Assembly: GCA_964596105.1 (NCBI GenBank)
Contig: CAZQRT010000044.1
Coordinates: forward strand, 1-11,894
Reading direction: 5' to 3'
DNA from: CAJUOR01 sp964596105
GTDB lineage: Bacteria > Bacillota_I > Bacilli_A > Erysipelotrichales > Coprobacillaceae
DNA: 11,894 nucleotides
The notes beneath the pieces were generated by a model, which saw nothing but the letters and a program-made list of their open reading frames with translations, did no database searches and was not told the DNA's origin. The position numbers and the translations under genes are program-made. Numbering within the stretch: position 1 is the stretch's first letter; each line of letters starts with the position of its first letter. Positions 1 through 5,544 of this stretch are shown in pieces.

Positions 1-1223
1 GCGCCCGCCGACTCATAAGCGGAATGCATCGCCAGCTGCGCCAGCCCGATATCCACCGTGCTCACCGCCACCTTCGTGGTCGCGATATTGCCCAGGGTAC
101 CGCCGCCGCGGCGATCCGAGCGGTTCGTAAAGATCTGATAAGGAACCCCGGCCGCCTGACACACATCCATATAAAGAGCCGCCGCTAGAGAATCCGTCGT
201 GTAGCTCTGCGCGGCATTGTACTTAATGACAACACCCTCATTCATATAAGGACGGTTGGAAGGATCGGCAAACTCCGGATGGCTGGGATGAACGGAATGA
301 GCATTATCCGCGGAGATCATGAAAGAACCCGCCACCGCTTTTTGATAACGGTCCAGATCATAACCCAGCGCCTCATTGATCCTTACCAGCACATCATACA
401 GGAAAGTGGAAGCCGCGCCCTGCCTGGTCCGCGATCCGACCTCCTCATTGTCAAACCACGCGCAGACATTAATGGAATGACGGGCATGACCCTGGATAAA
501 TCCCCGCAAAGCGCAGTAGGCACACTCTAAATCATCAAGGCGCGGCGTGGCGATAAACTCATCATGAAGTCCCCACACCCGGCCCGCGTCGCGATTATAC
601 AAAAACAAATCATAAGTGATGATATTTTCCTTCGGTTCGTTCAACTCTTCCGCGATCAGATCAACCAGAGGATCCTCGCTTTCCATGTTCATCGTCATCA
701 ACGGGCACATATCCACCTGCATATTGTACTTGTAGCCGTCATTCAGCGTATGATTCATATGAATGGCGACATTCGGAATCATCAGCAGATCCTTGTCGAC
801 ATGAAAAGGCACCGCGCTAAAACTCTGATCATGCTTGACGATGACCCGGCCCGCCAACGATAACGGACGGTCCAGCCAGGTGGAATGAATCATGCCCCCG
901 TAGCTTTCCACATTCAGCTGAATAAAATGATTGTCCTTCTTTAAAATACTGTGCGGCTTAATCTTAAAAGTGGGACTGTCGAGATGACTCGCGCTGATAT
1001 TAAACGTATAATCATCCAGATCCTCCCCGATCTCAAAACCGATGATGGAACTGTTGTTCTTCGTGGTAAAGTACTTCTTCCCCTTTTCCAGCGTCCAGCT
1101 TTCTCCCTCATTTAATTCCTCAAAACCCTGCCCTGACAATATTGCCTTGATCGTTTCCACAGCCTGAAAAGCGGTCGGGCTTTTTTTGATAAAATCAAAA
1201 AGTCCTTTGATTTCTTCGTCCAT
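1..1223 (-). CDS. M18 family aminopeptidase, ApeB/DNPEP type (3' end beyond window)
   Basis: Zinc metallo-aminopeptidase of peptidase family M18, a cytosolic exopeptidase that removes N-terminal residues (family members often prefer acidic ones). About 407 residues are visible and read without interruption from ATG at 1223. M18 motifs in order: ASHLDSP at 78-84 (His80 and Asp82 as metal ligands), RLDDL near 229-232, DNEEVGS near 258-264 (paired Glu, catalytic and metal), SADNAHSVHP near 304-313, RSDRRGGGTLG near 368-378, and AMHSAYE near 399-405 (last His ligand). The family is usually about 430 residues, so only some 20-30 C-terminal residues are missing past the window edge. The start is supported by AAGGAGG at 1234-1240. 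Divergent from the phosphatase gene. It belongs to a different M18 subgroup from the aminopeptidase at 3248-4627: here DNEEVGS, there DKEEVGS with a long N-terminal extension. The family call is very sure; substrate preference is not visible. Confidence 0.93.
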   Translation of the reverse strand, partial: MDEEIKGLFDFIKKSPTAFQAVETIKAILSGQGFEELNEGESWTLEKGKKYFTTKNNSSIIGFEIGEDLDDYTFNISASHLDSPTFKIKPHSILKKDNHFIQLNVESYGGMIHSTWLDRPLSLAGRVIVKHDQSFSAVPFHVDKDLLMIPNVAIHMNHTLNDGYKYNMQVDMCPLMTMNMESEDPLVDLIAEELNEPKENIITYDLFLYNRDAGRVWGLHDEFIATPRLDDLECAYCALRGFIQGHARHSINVCAWFDNEEVGSRTRQGAASTFLYDVLVRINEALGYDLDRYQKAVAGSFMISADNAHSVHPSHPEFADPSNRPYMNEGVVIKYNAAQSYTTDSLAAALYMDVCQAAGVPYQIFTNRSDRRGGGTLGNIATTKVAVSTVDIGLAQLAMHSAYESAG

Positions 1224-1249
1224 ATCGAAATTTCCTCCTTTGCGCCCAT

Positions 1250-1277
1250 ATTATCCCATAATTCAGGGAAAAAGCAA
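1250..1277 (-). promoter_or_regulatory. Promoter of the ApeB-type aminopeptidase
   Basis: On the minus strand, TTGCTT (1277-1272), a 16-bp spacer and GATAAT (1255-1250) form a plausible sigma-A promoter 26 bp ahead of the start codon. Its -35 box lies only 4-5 bp from the -35 box of the divergent phosphatase promoter, so the two promoters stand back to back. Prediction from sequence only. Confidence 0.55.
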
Positions 1278-1282
1278 GCACA

Positions 1283-1311
1283 TTGACGGCACGGCAAAAA
1301 ATTGCTATAGT
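1283..1311 (+). promoter_or_regulatory. Promoter of the PPP-family phosphatase
   Basis: TTGACG (1283-1288), 17-bp spacer, TATAGT (1306-1311): a near-consensus sigma-A promoter. Only 18 bp separate the -10 box from the ATG at 1330, so transcription would begin around 1318, right at the Shine-Dalgarno GAGGTGA (1318-1324). The leader would therefore be about a dozen bases. Confidence 0.65.
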
Positions 1312-1329
1312 ACAAATGAGGTGAAAGGC

Positions 1330-2007
1330 ATGATCTACTGCATGAGCGATCTTCACGGCCGCTACGACCTGTTTAAAGAAATGCTGGAAAAAATCCATTT
1401 CTCTGATGAGGACACCCTGTACATTCTCGGTGATATCGTCGACCGCGGTCCCGAACCCATAGAAATCCTGTTTGATGTCATGAAACGTCCCAACGTTTAC
1501 TGCCTGCTGGGCAATCACGAAGTCATGGCCCTGGCGGTTTTAAAAGACCTGGATGCCAGCGGCATTGATAAAGTGGACATGGGAGCCATGATCGACTGGC
1601 AGTTTAACGGCGGTGCCAGCACCCTGAACGAGTTTTACCTCCTTTCCGCTGAGGAACGCCGCGACCTGCTGGAATTTTTAGATGAATTCACTTTATATGA
1701 AACGCTGGATGTCAATGACAACAGCTTCATCCTCACCCATGCCGGACTCGGCAACTTCAACATCAACAAAAAAATGAGCGATTACTCGCTCTACGATTTA
1801 ACATGGGAAAGACCCGGCCTAAAAGACCGCTATTTTCCCGACGATCATATTTACTGCGTCTTCGGCCATACCCCCGTCCAGCTCTACAATAACAAAGCCG
1901 AAGTGATCTTCGGTGATCACAAGATCGACATTGACTGCGGGGCGTCCTTCCCCGGCGGTCAATTGGCATGCCTGTGCCTGAATGACTTCTCCGTTCAATA
2001 TGTTTAA
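1330..2007 (+). CDS. PPP-family serine/threonine protein phosphatase / metallophosphoesterase
   Basis: A 225-residue dinuclear metallophosphatase of the PPP superfamily (relatives: phage lambda phosphatase, bacterial PrpA/PrpE-type enzymes). All signature motifs are intact: SDLHG at 6-10 (D-x-H), GDIVDRG at 34-40, GNHE at 61-64, THAG at 136-139 and GHTP at 179-182. These residues bind two metal ions and the phosphate. Protein phosphatase activity is the usual inference, but some relatives act on dinucleotide polyphosphates, so the substrate is open. No signal peptide, membrane segment or extra domain. I chose ATG 1330 rather than in-frame codons further upstream because GAGGTGA at 1318-1324 sits 5 bases before it, the protein then begins at the first beta strand of the fold, and upstream starts would precede the promoter. 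A single-gene transcript is likely, ending at the hairpin at 2014-2046. Confidence 0.93.
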   Translation: MIYCMSDLHGRYDLFKEMLEKIHFSDEDTLYILGDIVDRGPEPIEILFDVMKRPNVYCLLGNHEVMALAVLKDLDASGIDKVDMGAMIDWQFNGGASTLNEFYLLSAEERRDLLEFLDEFTLYETLDVNDNSFILTHAGLGNFNINKKMSDYSLYDLTWERPGLKDRYFPDDHIYCVFGHTPVQLYNNKAEVIFGDHKIDIDCGASFPGGQLACLCLNDFSVQYV

Positions 2008-2013
2008 AAAAAA

Positions 2014-2046
2014 CGCCTCGGGAAAATCCCGAAGCGCTTTATTTTT
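2014..2046. terminator. Bidirectional intrinsic terminator between the phosphatase gene and gap
   Basis: Inverted repeat CGCCTCGGGA (2014-2023) / TCCCGAAGCG (2027-2036) with an AAA loop and one C/A mismatch. It is followed by a T-rich tract (2038-2046) on the plus strand and preceded by A8 (2006-2013), which becomes U8 on the minus strand. It can therefore stop transcripts from both converging genes. Confidence 0.85.
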
Positions 2047-2051
2047 GCGAA

Positions 2052-3062
2052 CTATTTTAATTCTGCGAAATACTTGATGGTTCTAACCATCTGGCTGGTG
2101 TAAGAGTTCTCATTGTCATACCAGGAAACAACCTGAACCTCTGAAGTACCATTACCGCAATCCTTAACCATGGTCTGAGTCGCATCGAACAGAGAACCGT
2201 AAGTCATGCCGATAACGTCAGAAGAAACGATTTCTTCCTCATTATAACCATAAGAATCATTAGCAGCTGCCTTCATAGCGGCGTTGATCTCTTCAACCGT
2301 TGGAGTGCCCTCAACGACTGCGGTTAAGATTGTCGTAGATCCTGTAGGAACAGGGACACGCTGTGCGGAACCGATCAGCTTGCCGTTTAATTCAGGAATA
2401 ACCAGACCGATTGCTTTTGCGGCGCCGGTAGAGTTAGGAACGATATTAACGGCTGCGGCACGTGCACGACGCAGATCGCCTTTTCTCTGCGGTCCATCCA
2501 AAGTCATCTGATCACCAGTGTAGGCGTGAACAGTCAGCATGATACCAGAAACGATCGGGCAAAGATCATTTAAAGTCTTAGCCATAGGAGCCAAGCAGTT
2601 CGTGGTGCAGGAAGCTGCGGAAATAATCGTATCCGTAGGCTTCAAAGTCTTCTCGTTTACAGAATAAACGATAGTCGGTAAATCATTTCCGGCTGGCGCG
2701 GAGATGACAACCTTCTTGGCACCGGCATCAATGTGAGCCTGAGCCTTTGCTTTGGAAGTATAGAAGCCTGTGCATTCCAAAACAACGTCAACACCAATTT
2801 CGCCCCAAGGCAGCTCAGTGGCATTTGCCTTCGCGTAAATCTTAATCTCTTTTCCGTCTACAATGATGGAATCCTCAGTAGCTTCAACAGTATGTCCCTT
2901 GTAAGGACCCTGAGCTGAATCATACTTTAACAGATGAGCCAGCATTTTAGGGTTCGTCAAGTCATTGATAGCTACAACTTCATAACCTTCAGCGGCAAAC
3001 ATCTGTCTGAAGGCCAGACGACCGATACGGCCAAAACCGTTAATAGCAACTTTTACTGCCAT
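2052..3062 (-). CDS. gap: Glyceraldehyde-3-phosphate dehydrogenase, glycolytic (NAD-type)
   Basis: A 336-residue GAPDH (usual length 330-340) that oxidises glyceraldehyde-3-phosphate with inorganic phosphate to 1,3-bisphosphoglycerate in lower glycolysis; cytosolic homotetramer. Seen: NAD-binding NGFGRIGR at 8-15; Asp34 in AIND, the position that favours NAD over NADP; active-site ASCTTNC with Cys152; catalytic His179 in the LTVHAYT segment; GSAQRVPVPTGS phosphate/substrate loop; and SWYDNENSY near the C terminus. Start is ATG 3062 with AAGGAGG at 3071-3077. A longer frame back to 3113 stays open but lies upstream of the predicted transcription start. Codon choice looks more A/T-ending and biased than in the neighbours, as expected for a very highly expressed gene. 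Monocistronic: own promoter, bidirectional terminator, no pgk/tpi neighbours. An upstream cre-like site suggests carbon control. Confidence 0.98.
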   Translation of the reverse strand: MAVKVAINGFGRIGRLAFRQMFAAEGYEVVAINDLTNPKMLAHLLKYDSAQGPYKGHTVEATEDSIIVDGKEIKIYAKANATELPWGEIGVDVVLECTGFYTSKAKAQAHIDAGAKKVVISAPAGNDLPTIVYSVNEKTLKPTDTIISAASCTTNCLAPMAKTLNDLCPIVSGIMLTVHAYTGDQMTLDGPQRKGDLRRARAAAVNIVPNSTGAAKAIGLVIPELNGKLIGSAQRVPVPTGSTTILTAVVEGTPTVEEINAAMKAAANDSYGYNEEEIVSSDVIGMTYGSLFDATQTMVKDCGNGTSEVQVVSWYDNENSYTSQMVRTIKYFAELK

Positions 3063-3101
3063 TTCAAATTCCTCCTTAAGAATTATTATTTTACAAGGTT
3101 C

Positions 3102-3130
3102 ATTATAGATCAAATTTAGGGCTTTATCAA
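3102..3130 (-). promoter_or_regulatory. Promoter of gap
   Basis: TTGATA (3130-3125), 17-bp spacer, perfect TATAAT (3107-3102) on the minus strand, 39 bp ahead of the gap start codon; start of transcription about 3095. AT-rich sequence lies just upstream of the -35 box. This is the strongest promoter in the window, consistent with high gap expression. Confidence 0.8.
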
Positions 3131-3147
3131 CATTTTGACAACATTTT

Positions 3148-3161
3148 TACAAGCGATTTCA
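3148..3161 (-). promoter_or_regulatory. cre-like element upstream of gap
   Basis: On the minus strand TGAAATCGCTTGTA matches the CcpA cre consensus TGWAARCGYTWNCW at 12 of the 14 positions (counting N as a match). It starts 40 bp upstream of the gap -10 box, centred near -60. The same element type sits at almost the same distance upstream of ptsH and pgm. It also lies between the divergent gap and M18 aminopeptidase promoters, so it could influence either. CcpA binding is inferred. Confidence 0.5.
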
Positions 3162-3195
3162 AAAATTGAAGAGACCTCGCCAAAAACGCAATGCT

Positions 3196-3224
3196 TTGCC
3201 TTTTTTTAACAGGAGGTTTATAAT
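3196..3224 (+). promoter_or_regulatory. Promoter of the ApeA-type aminopeptidase cluster
   Basis: TTGCCT (3196-3201), 17-bp spacer, perfect TATAAT (3219-3224) on the plus strand, 23 bp before the ATG at 3248. Predicted transcription start is about 3231, leaving a leader of roughly 17 bases that begins just before AAGGAGG (3234-3240). It would serve the aminopeptidase and, by read-through, the two genes after it. Confidence 0.7.
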
Positions 3225-3247
3225 GGTTTAGACAAGGAGGAAAGAGT

Positions 3248-4627
3248 ATGACAGAAATCGCATGGAAAAAATATGACGATGAAGAAATGAAAAAAGTCTA
3301 CGCCTTCGCGGAAGACTACAAAAAATTCCTTTCCGCGGGCAAAACGGAAAGAGAATGCACCCTCTCCAGTATCGAACTGGCTAAACAGGCCGGTTACCGC
3401 AGTCTGGAAGAAGTCATCGCCAATCACGAGACCCTCAAACCCGGCGACAAGATCTACGCCGGCAACCGCGACAAAAACATCGTCCTGTTTCACATCGGAA
3501 AGAAACCATTAACAGAAGGCATGGCCATCCTCGGGGCTCACATCGACTCCCCGCGCCTCGACCTCAAACAGCACCCGCTCTATGAAGACACCGACATCGC
3601 CCTGTTAGACACGCACTACTACGGCGGCATCAAAAAGTATCAGTGGGTCGCCCAGCCTTTAGCGCTGCACGGCGTGGTTGTGAAAAAAGACGGCACGAGC
3701 ATCACCATCAACATCGGGGAAAAACCGGATGATCCGGTCTTTGTCATCACCGATTTACTGGTTCACCTCGCGAGAAAACAGATGCAAAAAAACGCCGCTT
3801 CCGTGATCGAGGGCGAAGACCTCAACCTGACCTTCGGATCCCTGCCGTTAAAAGATGAGGAAAAAGAAGCGGTCAAAGCCAATATCAAAGAGCTCTTAAA
3901 GACGCAGTATGATATTGAGGAAGATGACTTCATCTCCGCGGAACTCGAAGTTGTTCCGGCCGGCCCGGCCAGAGACCTCGGCATCGACCGCAGCATGATC
4001 ATCGGCTACGGCCATGATGACCGCGTTTGCGGCTACACCTCACTCAGAGCGGTATTAGACTTAGAGGAAACCCCGGAAAAGACCGCGGTCGCCATCTTAG
4101 TCGATAAAGAAGAAGTCGGCAGCAGCGGCAATACCGGCATGCACTCCCGCTTCTTTGAAAACGCCGTCGCGGAAATTCTCAACGCCACCGGAAACTATTC
4201 TGAATTAAACCTGCGCCGCGCCTTCGCTAATTCCGTGATGCTCTCCAGCGACGTATCCGCCGGCTATGATCCGAACTATCCGGGCGTTTTCGAAAGAAAG
4301 AACAGCGCCTATTTAGGAAAAGGCATCACCTTCAGCAAATACACCGGAGGCGGCGGCAAGAGCGGCTGCAACGACGCCAATCCGGAATTCATCGCGCATT
4401 TGCGCCAGGTTATGGATGAAGCCAACGTGACATGGCAGACCGCCGAAATCGGCCGCGTTGACGAAGGCGGCGGAGGAACCATCGCCGGCATCCTCGCCAA
4501 CTACAACATGCAAGTCATCGACGCCGGTGTCCCGGTCCATAACATGCACGCCCCTTGGGAAGTCGTTTCCAAAGCCGACGTTTATGAAGCCTACCGCAGC
4601 TATACGGTATTCTTAAAGACAGCCTAG
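3248..4627 (+). CDS. M18 family aminopeptidase, aminopeptidase I / ApeA type
   Basis: A 459-residue zinc aminopeptidase of family M18, a cytosolic exopeptidase that in this family forms large oligomers. Motifs: GAHIDSPRLDL at 96-106 (His98, Asp100 metal ligands), DTHYYGGIKKYQW at 121-133 (typical of the aminopeptidase I subgroup), GYGHDDRVCGYTSL near 253-266 (Asp ligand), VDKEEVGSSG at 285-294 (catalytic and metal Glu pair), LSSDVSAGYDP near 332-342, and NMHAPWE at 432-438 (last His ligand). Length fits the subgroup (about 450-470) and no key residue is missing. ATG 3248 follows AAGGAGG by 7 bases. It differs clearly from the ApeB-type enzyme at 1-1223, so the cell has two distinct M18 peptidases. 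The stop codon is immediately followed by, and touches, the hairpin at 4626-4648. Confidence 0.95.
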   Translation: MTEIAWKKYDDEEMKKVYAFAEDYKKFLSAGKTERECTLSSIELAKQAGYRSLEEVIANHETLKPGDKIYAGNRDKNIVLFHIGKKPLTEGMAILGAHIDSPRLDLKQHPLYEDTDIALLDTHYYGGIKKYQWVAQPLALHGVVVKKDGTSITINIGEKPDDPVFVITDLLVHLARKQMQKNAASVIEGEDLNLTFGSLPLKDEEKEAVKANIKELLKTQYDIEEDDFISAELEVVPAGPARDLGIDRSMIIGYGHDDRVCGYTSLRAVLDLEETPEKTAVAILVDKEEVGSSGNTGMHSRFFENAVAEILNATGNYSELNLRRAFANSVMLSSDVSAGYDPNYPGVFERKNSAYLGKGITFSKYTGGGGKSGCNDANPEFIAHLRQVMDEANVTWQTAEIGRVDEGGGGTIAGILANYNMQVIDAGVPVHNMHAPWEVVSKADVYEAYRSYTVFLKTA

Positions 4628-4648
4628 GTCCCTAACGGGGCCTTTTTT
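4626..4648 (+). terminator. Intrinsic terminator overlapping the aminopeptidase stop codon
   Basis: AGGTCCC (4626-4632), loop TAAC, GGGGCCT (4637-4643) with one G-T pair, then T6 (4643-4648). The stem begins inside the TAG stop codon (4625-4627), so a terminating ribosome would cover part of it. The next gene has its Shine-Dalgarno only 6 bases downstream and no promoter I can see, so termination is probably partial. Confidence 0.7.
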
Positions 4649-4665
4649 CAAAAGAAGGTGAAACC

Positions 4666-5163
4666 ATGCGGGAAATGACCAGAAAAGAAGTGACGGACAT
4701 CTATAAAACATATCTGAAATATGATTTTCCTGACGATGAACGCCGCCCCCTGTCCGCCATTTTGTACCTCATCAAAGAAGGCCACTATCAAGGATACATT
4801 GAGCAGATTGAAAACAAAACCGTCGGTTATGCCTTCCTGTATTTTCATCATCAAACCGCGCTGCTTGACTACTTCGCGATCGTCCCAAGCCTGCGCCAGA
4901 AAGGCTACGGCTCCGCTTTCCTTCAAACGATCACCAAGACTTTCCCCAATATATTTCTGGAAGCGGAAGAACCCTTTTACGAAACCTCAAAAAGAAGAAT
5001 CGAATTCTACTCAAAAAACGGCTTTCAGATCAACGATACCAAAATCACCCTCTTCGGGGTGCGTTATCTGTTATTGAGCCGGGAAAAAATGGGCGGCCTG
5101 GAGTTCAAAGATTTCTACAGTGCCCTCTACCCCGGCCATTTTCCCTATTTGAAATTTCATTAA
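4666..5163 (+). CDS. GNAT family N-acetyltransferase
   Basis: A 165-residue GNAT-fold acetyltransferase that would transfer an acetyl group from acetyl-CoA to an unidentified amine. Seen: beta4/alpha3 core LLDYFAIVPSLRQKGYGSAF at about 66-85, containing the acetyl-CoA pyrophosphate loop R-Q-K-G-Y-G (77-82), and a C-terminal FYSKNGFQ segment typical of GNATs. The family is about 140-180 residues, so this is complete. Start ATG 4666 is preceded by GAAGGTG at 4654-4660. The gene lies 38 bp after the aminopeptidase stop, with a terminator but no visible promoter between, so read-through transcription is likely. It is followed after 14 bp by a small unknown gene. The substrate cannot be told from sequence. 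Confidence 0.85.
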   Translation: MREMTRKEVTDIYKTYLKYDFPDDERRPLSAILYLIKEGHYQGYIEQIENKTVGYAFLYFHHQTALLDYFAIVPSLRQKGYGSAFLQTITKTFPNIFLEAEEPFYETSKRRIEFYSKNGFQINDTKITLFGVRYLLLSREKMGGLEFKDFYSALYPGHFPYLKFH

Positions 5164-5177
5164 AATGAGGTGAAATG

Positions 5178-5453
5178 ATGATTAACGGTGATCCGCATGA
5201 TTTTGTGGAAACGATTTACAGCGGTCAGGACATGACATTCTGGTTTCATGGTAAAAGGTACTATTTTCAGGGCTACAATAAAGCTGACGGGTTCTTTATG
5301 GAAATCTACCATATGGATCCGCCATACGAAGATTTCTGGAGCTTTTTCGGTGCCGACAGCGGGGTATGCGGCGATGCCTTTCTGGAAGCGCCCATCTTTG
5401 ACGGCAAAACCTTCTGGGAAGTTGAACAGGAAATTGAGTGGTTTGACGTCTAG
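5178..5453 (+). CDS. Small acidic, aromatic-rich protein of unknown function
   Basis: A 91-residue protein I cannot assign. About a quarter of the residues are Phe, Tyr or Trp and acidic residues greatly outnumber Lys/Arg, so it should be small, acidic and tightly packed. Segments that look conserved-type: FHGKRYYFQGY near the N terminus (reads like a beta hairpin) and the C-terminal block FLEAPIFDGKTFWEVEQEIE. I have an uncertain memory of similar hypothetical proteins in gut Firmicutes ending in a comparable block, unverified here. No signal peptide, membrane segment or Cys-based metal site. Two adjacent ATGs (5175, 5178) follow GAGGTGA (5167-5173). Counted from the last G of GAGG, the second has 7 bases of spacing, like neighbouring genes, against 4 for the first, so I prefer 5178. 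It sits 14 bp after the GNAT gene, same strand, surely co-transcribed. Confidence 0.75.
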   Translation: MINGDPHDFVETIYSGQDMTFWFHGKRYYFQGYNKADGFFMEIYHMDPPYEDFWSFFGADSGVCGDAFLEAPIFDGKTFWEVEQEIEWFDV

Positions 5454-5470
5454 TCTCGCATTGTGATAAA
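5443..5470 (+). promoter_or_regulatory. Possible internal promoter at the 3' end of the 91-residue gene
   Basis: TTGACG (5443-5448, within the last codons of the gene), 16-bp spacer, GATAAA (5465-5470). If used, transcription would begin near 5477 and end at the terminator at 5508-5538, giving a transcript of about 60 nt. A match of this quality can arise by chance. Confidence 0.3.
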
Positions 5471-5495
5471 ACTAATCTCCTGCCGGGAGGTGAAA

Positions 5496-5540
5496 ATGTA
5501 TGTATTTAAAAAAGCGTTGAACGAATCAACGCTTTTTTGA
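5496..5540 (+). CDS. Possible 14-codon mini-ORF running into the terminator
   Basis: ATG at 5496 follows a strong Shine-Dalgarno GGGAGGTGA (5485-5493) and opens 14 codons (MYVFKKALNESTLF) before TGA at 5538-5540. The second half is encoded by the terminator hairpin. A second ATG at 5500 opens a 6-codon frame. The Shine-Dalgarno can pair with ATCTCC (5475-5480) across a 5-base loop, so it may be partly hidden. It could be a tiny peptide gene, a remnant of a lost gene, or chance; coding potential cannot be judged at this length. Confidence 0.25.
   Translation: MYVFKKALNESTLF
5508..5538. terminator. Bidirectional intrinsic terminator between the 91-residue gene and pgm
   Basis: A6 plus GCGTTGA (5508-5520), loop ACGAA, TCAACGC plus T6 (5526-5538): a perfect 13-bp inverted repeat with a U-run on both strands. 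It ends the aminopeptidase-GNAT-small protein cluster from one side and pgm from the other. Confidence 0.92.
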
Positions 5541-5544
5541 TGAT

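Noticed and set aside
279..863. Two plus-strand open frames in the first kilobase
   Set aside because: They are antisense to the continuous ApeB-type aminopeptidase frame, whose metal motifs are all present.
3211..3231. A two-codon ORF (ATG GTT TAG at 3223-3231) with a good AGGAGG ahead of it, before the ApeA-type aminopeptidase
   Set aside because: It overlaps the perfect TATAAT -10 box (3219-3224), so it would not be in the transcript.
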